A stretch of DNA of 64,000 nucleotides from Candidatus Latescibacterota bacterium (GTDB lineage: Bacteria; Latescibacterota; UBA2968; UBA8231), in contig JAJDUT010000123.1 in assembly GCA_022826515.1 (NCBI GenBank), forward strand, positions 62,001 through 126,000, given 5' to 3'. Both the position numbers and the translations under genes were made by a program. Below, one piece after another: positions 8,884 to 17,978 of this stretch. The notes under the pieces were generated by a model. The model saw only the letters and a list, made by a program, of their open reading frames with translations. It had not been told where the DNA came from and searched no databases. How positions within the stretch are numbered: the first letter of the stretch is position 1; the number at the start of each line of letters is the position of its first letter.

Positions 8884-10632
8884 ATGCCCATTCAACGTTA
8901 CTCAATTAATCAGCACCCTATCGAGGCCCTGCTGACTTGGATCAAATCCGATGAAATCGCTATTCCTGAGATCCAGCGTCCCTTCGTCTGGAACGCGGCA
9001 AAGGTGCGTGATTTCATCGATTCACTTTACAACGGCTATCCCGTAGGGTATCTCATCGCTTGGCGGAACCCGGATGTTCGCCTAAAGGATGGTACCCAAT
9101 CAGCAGGGAAGCGTATCTTAATTGACGGTCAGCAGCGTGTTATGGCACTATTTGCCGCTTTGCATGGGGAGCAGGTTGTCAACAAAGACTACAAACGGAC
9201 ACGGATATCTATCGCCTTTCATCCTAGCGAGGAGCGTTTTGAAGTGGCAAATGCCGCCATACGTCGGGATCGGGGATGGATTGCAGACGTCTCCACTGTC
9301 TTTGCTTCCGACGCGAGAATACGTCAATTAGTGGACGACTACTGCGAAGCAAATCATGTTGCAGACAAATACGAAATCGATGATCGCATGGAACGTCTTC
9401 GAGGTATCCGTAATAATTCTCTCGGCGTCATCGAGTTGAACTCCGATCTGGAGGTTGAGACTGTCGCGGAAATCTTTGTCCGCATAAACTCGCAGGGTGT
9501 CTCGCTTAATGCGGCGGACTTCGCAATGTCCAAGATGGCTGCCAGTGAACAGTACGGCGGCCATCTGCTACGAAAGTGCATCGACTACTTTTGCCATCTG
9601 GCTGTTGCGCCGGAAGCATATAACGACTTGGCCAAAGATGCTGACTTCGCCTCGACGGACTACTTCCGTGCAATGGAGTGGCTGAAGAATGAAAAGGATG
9701 ACCTCTACGATCCCTCATACACCGATATGCTTCGTGTCACGTTTACGTCGCAATTCAAACGTGGGCGTTTAGAGGACTTAGTCGCTCTACTCTCAGGGCG
9801 CAATTTCGAGACCCGTACGTTTGAGGAAGCTACCGCAGAGGAGGCTTTCCATACGCTCAGAGATGGGCTCCTACGCTACATGAACGAGACCAACTTCAAA
9901 CGGTTCGTCATGATCTTGCGTTCGGCAGGGTTCGTAGATTCATCGCTGATCAGATCCCAGAACACCGTCAATTTCGCCTATATCCTCTTCTTGACGTTAC
10001 GCTCTCAGGGTGAGGCCCCAGAGCGAATTGAGACGCTCGTGCGTCGGTGGTTCGTGATGTCGATCTTGACAAGTAGATACACTGGCTCTCCGGAAACCGC
10101 CTTTGGCGTCGATATTGGAAACGTCGCTAGACAGGGTGCAAGCCGATATCTGGACACAATCGAACGAGCCGAGCTCTCGGACGCCTTCTGGCAGGTAGGT
10201 TTGCCGCAACAGATGGACACCTCGGTGGCCAGCAGTCCCTATTTCAATGTCTTCCTCGCAAGCCAAGTAAGAGGAAACGACAAGGGATTCCTCTCACGTG
10301 ACCTCACCGTGCGCGACCTTCTGGAAGGCCAGTGGCACATTCATCATGTATTCCCGCGCAGCTATTTGCAGAAGCACGGCTTCCAACGTGGTCGCTACAA
10401 TCAGATTGCCAATTATGTGATGATGCAGAGCGAAATCAACATCGCTATCGGGGCTCTGCCACCAGAAAAATACTTCTCAGACCTGTGGGAGCAGTGTAGA
10501 AATGGAGCGACTCGCTACGGCGGGATAACCGATGCCGATCAGTTGCAAGAAAACCTTGCGGCCCACTGTATTCCTGGAGGAATGGACGCCGTAAGTGTCG
10601 AAGGCTACGACACTTTCTCTGCAAGGACGTAG
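8884..10632 (+). CDS. DUF262/GmrSD-like protein with C-terminal HNH-type (DUF1524-like) domain
   Basis: 582 aa, ATG preceded by GAGAGGA. The N-terminal DUF262 signature is clear: [18 protein letters not shown] from residue 27 and LIDGQQR (the ParB/Srx-type DGQQR box) at 79-85. A central helical region follows ([19 protein letters not shown]). Near the C-terminus, [12 protein letters not shown] (H485-H488) and the downstream Asn-rich stretch ([10 protein letters not shown]) match the HNH-like DUF1524 nuclease found fused to DUF262 in GmrSD-type type IV restriction enzymes. Expected role: NTP-dependent cleavage of modified foreign DNA. It stands alone, with base composition closer to 50% GC than the flanking A and B genes, which suggests acquisition as a defence gene. 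Substrate specificity cannot be read from the sequence. Confidence 0.85.
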   Translation: MPIQRYSINQHPIEALLTWIKSDEIAIPEIQRPFVWNAAKVRDFIDSLYNGYPVGYLIAWRNPDVRLKDGTQSAGKRILIDGQQRVMALFAALHGEQVVNKDYKRTRISIAFHPSEERFEVANAAIRRDRGWIADVSTVFASDARIRQLVDDYCEANHVADKYEIDDRMERLRGIRNNSLGVIELNSDLEVETVAEIFVRINSQGVSLNAADFAMSKMAASEQYGGHLLRKCIDYFCHLAVAPEAYNDLAKDADFASTDYFRAMEWLKNEKDDLYDPSYTDMLRVTFTSQFKRGRLEDLVALLSGRNFETRTFEEATAEEAFHTLRDGLLRYMNETNFKRFVMILRSAGFVDSSLIRSQNTVNFAYILFLTLRSQGEAPERIETLVRRWFVMSILTSRYTGSPETAFGVDIGNVARQGASRYLDTIERAELSDAFWQVGLPQQMDTSVASSPYFNVFLASQVRGNDKGFLSRDLTVRDLLEGQWHIHHVFPRSYLQKHGFQRGRYNQIANYVMMQSEINIAIGALPPEKYFSDLWEQCRNGATRYGGITDADQLQENLAAHCIPGGMDAVSVEGYDTFSART

Positions 10633-10701
10633 AGAACTCATGGCTGCCAAGATACGGGCATACTACGAGACTCTGTAGAGCAGGCACATAATAACCGACT
10701 A

Positions 10702-10731
10702 TTGACCTGTTTATATCCAATTGGTTATAAT
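10702..10731 (+). promoter_or_regulatory. Sigma70-type promoter for the HigBA-like pair
   Basis: TTGACC (10702-10707) and TATAAT (10726-10731) are separated by 18 bases, and a second TATAAT follows at 10734-10739. The repeated TTATAATG unit next to the start could be an antitoxin operator. The ATG at 10745 is so close that the message would be nearly leaderless. Confidence 0.65.
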
Positions 10732-10744
10732 GTTATAATGCTTT

Positions 10745-11122
10745 ATGAACCACGAAAGAGTGAGACTAAGACTAAGCTTAAAAGAAGCTATATGGGTCGG
10801 GGATTCTAAGGCAAAGCTGAAGGAATTTCCGGAGTCTGTTCAAAAGGATATAGGTGACGCTCTGTTTATTGCACAGGCGGGAAGCATGTCGCCGGCGGCC
10901 AAATCGTTCAGGGGCGTTGGCTCAGGTGTTTTTGAGATACGGGCGGATCATAGAACAGACACTTACCGTGCTGTGTATGCAGTGAAAATTGGAGAGCGGG
11001 TTTATGTGTTGCATTGTTTTCAAAAAAAATCAAGGCGCGGAATAAAAACTCCAAAGGAAGAGGTAGACCTTATCAAGAGACGTCTGAGAATGGCGCAGGA
11101 ACTGGAGGCGAATGAATTATGA
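10745..11122 (+). CDS. HigB/RelE-like toxin of the phage Gp49 (DUF891) family
   Basis: 125 aa. The core fits the Gp49-like toxin family: a substrate-like start (AIWVGDSKAKLKEFPESVQ), then SPAAKSFRGVGSGVFEIR, DTYRAVYAVKIGERVYVLH, and FQKKSRRGIKTPKEEVDLIK with a basic patch typical of ribosome-dependent mRNA interferases. The gene overlaps the antitoxin by 4 bases (ATGA), toxin first, which is the usual order for HigBA-type modules. It follows a strong promoter at 10702. Mode of action is inferred from the family. Confidence 0.85.
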   Translation: MNHERVRLRLSLKEAIWVGDSKAKLKEFPESVQKDIGDALFIAQAGSMSPAAKSFRGVGSGVFEIRADHRTDTYRAVYAVKIGERVYVLHCFQKKSRRGIKTPKEEVDLIKRRLRMAQELEANEL

Positions 11123-11442
11123 GTGAGAAGATTGCATTTGAAAAGAGTTCGGGCAATGTGTTTGAAGATCTCGGCTTGCCAGATGCAGAGGAATTGTTTC
11201 TCAGGGCGACACTTGGATTTAAAGTGTTCCAGATTATAGAAGATCGAAAGCTGACCCAAGCAGAGGCCGCAAAGATTTTAGGGGTGAAGCAACCTGAAAT
11301 ATCTCGGCTAAAGAAGTGCAATTTTAACCATTACAGTGTTGAGCGGTTAATGACGTTTCTCAACCGACTGAATCTCGATATTGAGATTCACATTATTCCC
11401 TCAGAAAATAGAGAAGGACAACAGCGAGTTGTTGCGGTTTAG
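11119..11442 (+). CDS. XRE-family antitoxin, HigA-like
   Basis: 107 aa, starting in a 4-base overlap with the toxin. Residues about 35-85 form a helix-turn-helix (IIEDRKLTQAEAAKILGVKQ, then PEISRLKKCNF) of the HTH_37/HigA2 type that pairs with Gp49-like toxins. Expected to neutralise the toxin and repress the promoter at 10702 through the adjacent repeats. Confidence 0.85.
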   Translation: MSEKIAFEKSSGNVFEDLGLPDAEELFLRATLGFKVFQIIEDRKLTQAEAAKILGVKQPEISRLKKCNFNHYSVERLMTFLNRLNLDIEIHIIPSENREGQQRVVAV

Positions 11443-11469
11443 CTCTTCCAGCCGACGGCTGAAGAAAGA

Positions 11470-11751
11470 ATGAAGAGCATGGCTTCCACGAATCCCTATC
11501 CCCTTCACCTGCTCGCCTCGCTCAAATCCGAGGCCGAAAAAGTGGCGGCAGCCGAGGGCACGACGCTTGACCAGTTTATCAACGTGGCCATAGCGGAGAA
11601 GCTAGCGGCCTTGCGGACCGCCCGCTACTTCCAAGACCGGGCCGCCGGTGCTGATTTGGAGGCTTTTGACCGTCTGCTCGCGACGGCGGGCGATGAGCCA
11701 CCGCGCCTTGGGGATGAGGTGTTGCCGACAGAAAATCAACGTTCCGATTAA
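11470..11751 (+). CDS. Antitoxin-like protein of HicB/CopG (ribbon-helix-helix) type, apparently without a toxin
   Basis: 93 aa (ATG 11470; ATG 11479 is also possible). The segment LHLLASLKSEAEKVAAAEGT, then TLDQFINVAIAEKLAALRTA, is the standard ribbon-helix-helix core of small antitoxins often annotated as HicB-family. The tail (RAAGADLEAFDRLLATAGDE) matches the usual C-terminus. No PIN or other toxin follows; the next gene is B1. A small hairpin (CAGCC-GAC-GGCTG, near 11450-11463) lies just upstream. It could be an orphan regulator or the remnant of a pair. Confidence 0.7.
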   Translation: MKSMASTNPYPLHLLASLKSEAEKVAAAEGTTLDQFINVAIAEKLAALRTARYFQDRAAGADLEAFDRLLATAGDEPPRLGDEVLPTENQRSD

Positions 11752-11790
11752 AACGGGGTGCTTTCTATCGCCATAAAGAGGGCCACGCTT

Positions 11791-13707
11791 ATGCTAAAGA
11801 CCTGCATCCGACTTGTGCTGGCGTTCGCTTGGCTGACTAGCAGTGCAGACGCGCTGACGATTTATCGGATCGGCGGTTCGTCGCTGCCGGTGCCGGAGTT
11901 GGCCGAGGGAGTGGAGTTTGTGCAGCTCGATTGGGAGGGGGTGGAATCGGCGCAGCACGGTCAGGTCGAATCGCTGAAGATCGATGCGGACTTTATTGAG
12001 CCGGAGCAACTGGATCCGTCGGTAAACCTGACGCCGCGCCTCAAGGAGCGCGGTGGCCGGGTGCAGACGCTGGTCTGGCGGGGTTGGGAGCGAAGCGGCG
12101 ATACCGAGGCCGTGCTGTGGGACGAAGACGTCGAGACCGTCTTTTTGGGCGACGGGCATTGGACGACCTCGGGCATTGGCGTGCGCAATAAAAGCCTGAT
12201 CTTCGAGTTCGGAGGTAACTTCACGGTCGAGCGCGTCAAGTTCTATCCGCGCGAGCGCTTTGAGGAAGAGCGCTTCCTACAGCGCTTTATCATCGGCATC
12301 AGCGACGGCGATCCGCTCAAGGAAGGTACGCGCGAGTACACTGCGGGCACGCGCGGTTCCTTCCTTGACTTTGACATCGTACATCGGGCTACCGAAAACA
12401 CGACCTCGATAGTCGAATTGGAACTGCCGCCAGAGCCGATTCGCCGCATGCTCTTTGAAGCGCACGAGAACACCCAAGGCATCTGGGAAATCGCCGAGTT
12501 TGAGATCTATGGCAAGGGCTTTACACCGACGGCGCGCTACGTGTCCAATGTGCTCGATTTGGGTGGGCGGGCGGCGTTGGGCGAATTAAGCTGGGGCAGC
12601 CAAGTCGATCCCGGCGCACAAATCGAGCTAAGTATGCGCGCTGGCGACGACAGCGATCCCAACACCTATTGGCGCAGCACGTTCCGCGGCGACGAGCGGA
12701 CTCGGCTGGATACTCGGGGGCGACCTTTGACGCTGCGGTCGTACAACCGGCTGGAGAAGGCCCAGCAGGCCGGCATCTCGCCCGATACGGAAAACTGGGA
12801 GGGCTGGAGCGCGGCCTACGACTTGACGCAAAGCAGCGCCGCCATGCAGGGGACGCAACCTCGGCAATTCGTGCAGGTCCGGGCCAACTTCCAGTCCACG
12901 GTAGAAGCAGGAGGCCGGCTGCACTTCGTGCAGTTTGCCGTGTCTAGGCCGCCGATGGCTTCCTTGGTGTTGGCCGAGATTACACCTGTTTTGGCGACCA
13001 CGGGCGTGGCGACGGAGTTTACCTACATGCTGCTGCCGCGACTAGAAGCCGAGGACTTGGGTTTTGATACGATTGAGATTGACACGCCGACTGAGGCGGA
13101 GGGCATTGATGCGGTGCGCTATAGTGGGGAAGAGGTCGCCTTTGAGGTGCGGCGGCTGGATGGGCTCGGCTTTGAGGTCGGTGTTCCGCGGATAGACCAA
13201 GCGCGCGATGGCGAGTTGATTGAGGTGGTCTTTCGCTGTGAGGTTTTCAAGTTTGGCACCTTGTTCTCGGGTCGCGTGTACGACAGCACTCGGCCGCAGG
13301 AGGTGCGCCAAGTGGTGACGCCGGGTGAGGTGGTTGAGTTGGTCGAGGGCAATACGCTGAGTGTGGGGTTGACTAATATCGCTGGACAGGTGGTCGGCGC
13401 GCTCAGACTCGTGCCAGCCGCGTTTACGCCCAATGGAGATCAGATCAACGATGCGGTGCGGATTGAATACGACTTGTTGAATGTGATCGGGAGTGCCGAG
13501 GTAGCGGTGGTGCTGTACGATTTGCAGGGGACGCGGCTCGGCGAGGTTTTCCGCGGACCGGCGCAGAGCGGCCAGTTTGCCGCGGAGTGGGACGGCCGGG
13601 ATGGAACGGGGGCCTTGCTCAATCCCGGGCTGTACGTGCTGCGTCTTGAGGTAGAGACTGATGGCGGTACCAAGGCTCGCTCGCGCATCGTCTCGCTGGC
13701 GTACTAA
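11791..13707 (+). CDS. B-type exported protein, discoidin-like/FlgD-like ('B1')
   Basis: 638 aa from ATG 11791, which gives a signal peptide (MLKTCIRLVLAFAWLTSSADA); an upstream in-frame GTG at 11758 would precede it with charged residues. N-terminal region with VLWDEDVETVFLGDG and FGGNFTVERVKFYPRERF (discoidin/F5-8-type beta sandwich, about 90-250). Then LGELSWGSQVDPGAQIELSM and a WEGWSAAYD element, an Ig-like domain (TEFTYMLLPRLEAEDLGFD), and the C-terminal FTPNGDQIND motif leading into a FlgD-like domain (VVLYDLQGTRLGEVF, WDGRDGTGALLNPGLYVLRL). It ends VSLAY. Thirteen bases separate it from B2, so they form an operon. Surface ligand binding is the likely role; the ligand is unknown. Confidence 0.82.
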   Translation: MLKTCIRLVLAFAWLTSSADALTIYRIGGSSLPVPELAEGVEFVQLDWEGVESAQHGQVESLKIDADFIEPEQLDPSVNLTPRLKERGGRVQTLVWRGWERSGDTEAVLWDEDVETVFLGDGHWTTSGIGVRNKSLIFEFGGNFTVERVKFYPRERFEEERFLQRFIIGISDGDPLKEGTREYTAGTRGSFLDFDIVHRATENTTSIVELELPPEPIRRMLFEAHENTQGIWEIAEFEIYGKGFTPTARYVSNVLDLGGRAALGELSWGSQVDPGAQIELSMRAGDDSDPNTYWRSTFRGDERTRLDTRGRPLTLRSYNRLEKAQQAGISPDTENWEGWSAAYDLTQSSAAMQGTQPRQFVQVRANFQSTVEAGGRLHFVQFAVSRPPMASLVLAEITPVLATTGVATEFTYMLLPRLEAEDLGFDTIEIDTPTEAEGIDAVRYSGEEVAFEVRRLDGLGFEVGVPRIDQARDGELIEVVFRCEVFKFGTLFSGRVYDSTRPQEVRQVVTPGEVVELVEGNTLSVGLTNIAGQVVGALRLVPAAFTPNGDQINDAVRIEYDLLNVIGSAEVAVVLYDLQGTRLGEVFRGPAQSGQFAAEWDGRDGTGALLNPGLYVLRLEVETDGGTKARSRIVSLAY

Positions 13708-13720
13708 GAGGAGAGGACTT

Positions 13721-16360
13721 ATGCGCTACATCGCCGTTGTTTTGCTGTGGGTAGCCGCAGTCCATGCCCAAGGGGGCGGCTACCGGCTCACCGCGGATCA
13801 GCTCGTCATTGACCGCGCTGCGCACTGGCGCGCTTGGGAGTTCCCGGTGGGGACGCTGACGATTGACGCAAGCGGTGCGGTGACGCCGTTTGAACTGCGC
13901 CGCAATACCGATGCCACCAAGGACATCGTCCACTTCTTGCGCCTGCATCCGCCCGAATACCTCGCGCGGGAAAAGGCGGCCGAGGAAATCGTGCTCGCGG
14001 ATGCCGTAGAAGCGGGTTCTAACGCGCCCGGCGTGCTCCATGTGCTCGACGGCGACTTGGCGACCTACTGGGAGCCTGAGCCGGTCGCAGATGCTGCGGA
14101 GTTGGGTGCGCAGTGGTGGTTTACAATCGACTTAGGCCGACTGGTAATCGCCAAGCGCATCGTGCTCAAGTTCGTCGAAGAAGGTTTAGGCGATCCTTTT
14201 TTGCAGTACGACGTGCTGATCTCCGATGGCGAGGTACCGGAGAAGTTCATCGCTTCGGAGGAGCCGGAGTTCGATGTGGTGTGGCGCACGTTGAAACCGA
14301 ACAAGACCGAGCGGCTGCTGGAAATTTCTCTCGGCGAGCGCGCGGAGGCCGAGGAGCAGGAACTGTCGGACCAGCCGATCAACGCCCCGCCGACTTCGGC
14401 GATCTCGGTGGCGCAGAAAGAATTCGCTGGCACCGGAGTGCGGCTGGTGCAGGTGGTGGTGCGGGGGTCGGACTCCGACCGTGGTTTTGAGGTCAGCGAG
14501 GTGGAATACGAGGCATTGCCCGCGGCCGAGCAGGGCGCGGTCGTCTATTACAAGTTGCAGCGCGACGGGCGGCTGACCGAGGTCGATGAGGCGGACTATG
14601 CGCAGCTACCCGCCGACCAGCAGGGCGGGATTTCCTACTATCGCTGGGAGCGGCCTCGGTTGGCCGAACTCGAAGTGTGGCACGAGGGCGACGACGCGAT
14701 GATTGCTTCCTTGGCCCGGGGCGGCGACGTGTTTGCCTCGCAAGGGCTGCCGGTGGGACGGACCATCGACGGCAACGTACAGACCTACGTGGATTTGATC
14801 TTCTCCTTCGACCGCCAAACCATTCCCGGCCCCGAAGGCCATATAAGCTTTGATCTGGGCTCGACGTACTGGATCGACACCTTCCGCCTTGCCTACGGTG
14901 GCCAGGCGCTCCGCGACCGCTTCAGCTTTCCCTCCTACCGCCTCGATGCGTCGGACGGCGCGCTCAACGCCGACGGCAGCCTCAAGTGGACGACTGTGGC
15001 CAGCCGCCAGCAGTCGAGTACGCGCAAGGAATATGAGGGCCACGACTTTGAACTGATCAAGACGCGCTTTTTCCGCCTAGTGTGGGAGCAAATCATCGTG
15101 GCCGTCGGCGGGCACCGGGGATTCCCCGCTTCGGTGCAGCTCTACGGTCGAGGGTTTCAACCCGAGGTCTGGCTGGAGTCGGGCTTGGTGCGGCTGGGCG
15201 GGCGGCGGAACCTGTTGTCGATAAAATGGGATGCGGATACGCCGCCGGGGACCAACGTGCTGGTGCAGACGCGCACGGGCAACGAGTTGAGCGAGGTGCT
15301 GCACTATTTCAAAAAGGACGGCACGGAGATTTCCGAGAAGGAGTACAACAATCCGACGCTGTTGGACATCTTTAAGGGGCCGATTGTCGCCGAGGAGGTG
15401 GAAGGGGACGACTGGAGCGGCTGGAGTCAGCCCTATGAGAATCCAACGGGGAGTGCGATTACCTCGCCTAGTCCGCGCGAGTTTCTCAAGGTGCGGGCGA
15501 CCATGCTGTCTGAGGATCCGGACATCAACGCTACGCTGCGCTCGGTCCGCCTCAATTTCACTAGTCCGGTGGCCCAAGGGCTGACGGGCGAGATTGCGCC
15601 GTTCAGGGTTGATTCGCTGGGCGTGGAGCGTCCCTTTTCCCTGTACGTCCGGCCACAATTCGATCGTCGCGACCCTGGCTTCGATCAGTTGCTGTTGGTT
15701 GCGCCGGCGGATATGGCGCTCGGTTTTGCGGGGCTGTACGCGGGTCAGGCTGGAGACGAGCTCGAGGTGGAGGGCGTCGAGGTTATTCCCACGGGCGTGG
15801 ACAGCTTGCAACTATCCTTTGCCGAGATTCAGCCCAACACGGACGTTGAAGTCGTTCGCCTCGACTTTCGCACCGCGCTCTTTGGCATGGGTGCGGTGCT
15901 GCGCGCGTCATTACAGCACAGCGCCGGGGGCGAGGGTACTTGGCAGCGGGTGGATCCGGGCAACGCGCTCGACGCGGTGGCGGGCAATACGACGACGCTG
16001 GTGGGCGACCCGACGCGAGGGGAACTGCTGCTCGACGTGGAGGTGCGTCCGCCGGCGTTTACGCCCAATGGCGACGGGGTCAACGATCATGCGGTTTTTG
16101 CCTTCAAGGTCGTGCGCTTGGACGACGATGGTCCGCTGGAAGTCGCCATCTACGATTTGAGCGGCCGGCTGATGCGCCAGCTCGCCGAGCAAAGATCGAA
16201 GACTACTGGCCAGTACGAGATTGCTTGGGATGGCATGGACGAACAGGGGGTACGCGTTCCGCCGGGCGTCTATTGCGCGTTGCTTAGGGTGGCTGTTGAC
16301 GCCGGGGGATTGAGCGCGGAACGGACCGAGGTGCTGCGCACGGTGGCGGTGGCCTATTGA
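13721..16360 (+). CDS. B-type exported protein with two discoidin-like domains ('B2')
   Basis: 879 aa. ATG 13721 has GAGGAGAGG upstream and a signal peptide (MRYIAVVLLWVAAVHAQ). Two discoidin-like domains are visible: about 100-240 (VLDGDLATYWEP, WWFTIDLGRLVIAKRIVLKF) and about 320-480 (GRTIDGNVQTYVDLIF, ISFDLGSTYWIDTFRLAY, FFRLVWEQIIV). Between and after them recur short Tyr/Asp elements (YYKLQRDGRLTEVDEADYAQ; YYRWE; YFKKDGTEISEKEY). Then WSGWSQPY, an Ig-like part, FTPNGDGVND and the FlgD-like end (EVAIYDLSGRLMRQL, WDGMDEQGVRVPPGVYCALL), terminating VAVAY. It is the longest B protein. Expected to be secreted or surface-attached; what it binds is unknown. Confidence 0.82.
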   Translation: MRYIAVVLLWVAAVHAQGGGYRLTADQLVIDRAAHWRAWEFPVGTLTIDASGAVTPFELRRNTDATKDIVHFLRLHPPEYLAREKAAEEIVLADAVEAGSNAPGVLHVLDGDLATYWEPEPVADAAELGAQWWFTIDLGRLVIAKRIVLKFVEEGLGDPFLQYDVLISDGEVPEKFIASEEPEFDVVWRTLKPNKTERLLEISLGERAEAEEQELSDQPINAPPTSAISVAQKEFAGTGVRLVQVVVRGSDSDRGFEVSEVEYEALPAAEQGAVVYYKLQRDGRLTEVDEADYAQLPADQQGGISYYRWERPRLAELEVWHEGDDAMIASLARGGDVFASQGLPVGRTIDGNVQTYVDLIFSFDRQTIPGPEGHISFDLGSTYWIDTFRLAYGGQALRDRFSFPSYRLDASDGALNADGSLKWTTVASRQQSSTRKEYEGHDFELIKTRFFRLVWEQIIVAVGGHRGFPASVQLYGRGFQPEVWLESGLVRLGGRRNLLSIKWDADTPPGTNVLVQTRTGNELSEVLHYFKKDGTEISEKEYNNPTLLDIFKGPIVAEEVEGDDWSGWSQPYENPTGSAITSPSPREFLKVRATMLSEDPDINATLRSVRLNFTSPVAQGLTGEIAPFRVDSLGVERPFSLYVRPQFDRRDPGFDQLLLVAPADMALGFAGLYAGQAGDELEVEGVEVIPTGVDSLQLSFAEIQPNTDVEVVRLDFRTALFGMGAVLRASLQHSAGGEGTWQRVDPGNALDAVAGNTTTLVGDPTRGELLLDVEVRPPAFTPNGDGVNDHAVFAFKVVRLDDDGPLEVAIYDLSGRLMRQLAEQRSKTTGQYEIAWDGMDEQGVRVPPGVYCALLRVAVDAGGLSAERTEVLRTVAVAY

Positions 16361-16503
16361 AGGCTGTGGTATTTGCGCGAATCCGCAATTGTTCCCTCAC
16401 TACTTGCTGACTCGTCGATCAAATATGTACGCGACTTGTGCAATCTGCGGATAATGGCGGAGACTGTGTGCGGTGACTTCGTCGAACAGTGGAACAAATA
16501 GCG

Positions 16504-17967
16504 ATGAGCAATAGACCCAATATTCTTTTTTTGATGGCCGATCAGATGCAGGCCCGCGTGCTCGATCCAGATCACGTCTGTCAAACTCCGTACTTGGATC
16601 GGCTGGCCGGGGAGGGTGTGCGTTTTACTCGCGCCTATACGCCCAATAATATTTGCTCGCCGACCCGGGCGAGCCTGATGACCGGGTTGATGCCGCACAA
16701 CCACGGGGTGCTGGAGGTGCTCTATCCCAAGGTGCCGGATTTACATGCGCTGCGCACCGATAAGGTGCATTGGGCCGAGCGCATGGTAGATGCTGGTTAT
16801 CGCACGGGGTATTTCGGCAAGTGGCATGTTGAGCGCGATAATGCGCCGGGCCGTTTCGGCTGGCAGGTCAACGGGGTTCGCGGTGGTGCGCTTTTCAATG
16901 AGTTGGTCGCCGAAGTGCTGGGAGATAAGCCGCTGCGGCCGGAGTGCGATCCGGCGCATTATCTCGAAGCACCGCACGGCTATGGCCCCCATCTGTTCTA
17001 CGGGGTGACCGACCGGCCGGCGGCAGAGCGCAGCATGGGGCTGACGACGACGCTGGCGCTGCGCTATCTGGAGGAAGTGGTACAAGGCGACGATCCGTGG
17101 TGTGCTTTTGTCAGCTTTGAGGAGCCGCACGATCCCTTTATCGCCAGCCGCGAATTCTACGACCGCTATGCGGATCAAGAGTTGCCGCCGCCGCCCAACG
17201 CTGATGATGATCTGGCGGACCGGCCGGGGCTTTATCGGCGGGCGCAGGGCATTTGGCGTCAGCTCGACGAGGAGCACAAGCGTGAAGCGCGGGCGTGTTA
17301 TTTCGCGTCGATTAGTGAAATAGATGCGCAGTTCGGGCGGGTGATCGACTTTCTCCAAGAGACTGGCAAACTCGACGATACGATCGTTGTAATGTGCGCC
17401 GACCACGGGGATTTGTTGGGCGCGCACGGTCTGTTCTTCAAGGATATTTCCGCTTTTGAAGAAGTGTATCAGGTGCCGCTTATTGTGCGTGGACCTAACA
17501 TTGCGAGGAATGCTATTTGCGAGGGTCGAGTCGGCTTGCACGATCTGTGCCCGACGTTGTTGGAACTGGCCGACTGCGAGTCTGTTGATGGGGACGATTC
17601 CCGCTCTTTTGTCGAGCTGTTGCTCGACCCGGCGAATGTGGCCGACGAATGGACCCGGGGTTATGCCGAATACTTTGGCAACCGCCATCGGCTGACGCAG
17701 CGGGTGGTGTGGGATGGGCCGTGGAAGTTTGTGTTTAACGGCTTTGATTTCGACGAGTTGTACCAGCTAGACGAAGACCCCTATGAAATGAAAAATCTGG
17801 CGCAGGATCCGGCCTATGGGGAGCAGGTTAAAAAAATGACGCGGCTCTATTGGTGCTATGCCCGCGATACGGGCGACACGCCGCTTTTTGAAACGCTCTA
17901 TCCCGCGTTGCGTTTGGGGGCAGTGGGGCCGCTGGCCGCGGATGAAAACGAAATCTCACAAAAATAG
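16504..17967 (+). CDS. Sulfatase (formylglycine-dependent type I)
   Basis: 487 aa. ATG 16504 gives the canonical start MSNRPNILFLMADQ; the in-frame GTG at 16489 adds only five residues. The CSPTR motif at residues 51-55 is the CxPxR signature whose cysteine is converted to formylglycine. Metal-binding elements are visible: LMADQ near the N-terminus and VVMCADHGDLLGAHGLFFKD in the C-terminal half. No signal peptide, so a cytoplasmic enzyme acting on an imported sulfated sugar or similar ester. It is followed 11 bases later by an enolase-superfamily gene, suggesting a shared catabolic route. An anaerobic or aerobic maturase is not in the window. Confidence 0.9.
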   Translation: MSNRPNILFLMADQMQARVLDPDHVCQTPYLDRLAGEGVRFTRAYTPNNICSPTRASLMTGLMPHNHGVLEVLYPKVPDLHALRTDKVHWAERMVDAGYRTGYFGKWHVERDNAPGRFGWQVNGVRGGALFNELVAEVLGDKPLRPECDPAHYLEAPHGYGPHLFYGVTDRPAAERSMGLTTTLALRYLEEVVQGDDPWCAFVSFEEPHDPFIASREFYDRYADQELPPPPNADDDLADRPGLYRRAQGIWRQLDEEHKREARACYFASISEIDAQFGRVIDFLQETGKLDDTIVVMCADHGDLLGAHGLFFKDISAFEEVYQVPLIVRGPNIARNAICEGRVGLHDLCPTLLELADCESVDGDDSRSFVELLLDPANVADEWTRGYAEYFGNRHRLTQRVVWDGPWKFVFNGFDFDELYQLDEDPYEMKNLAQDPAYGEQVKKMTRLYWCYARDTGDTPLFETLYPALRLGAVGPLAADENEISQK

Positions 17968-17978
17968 AGGAGCTAACG

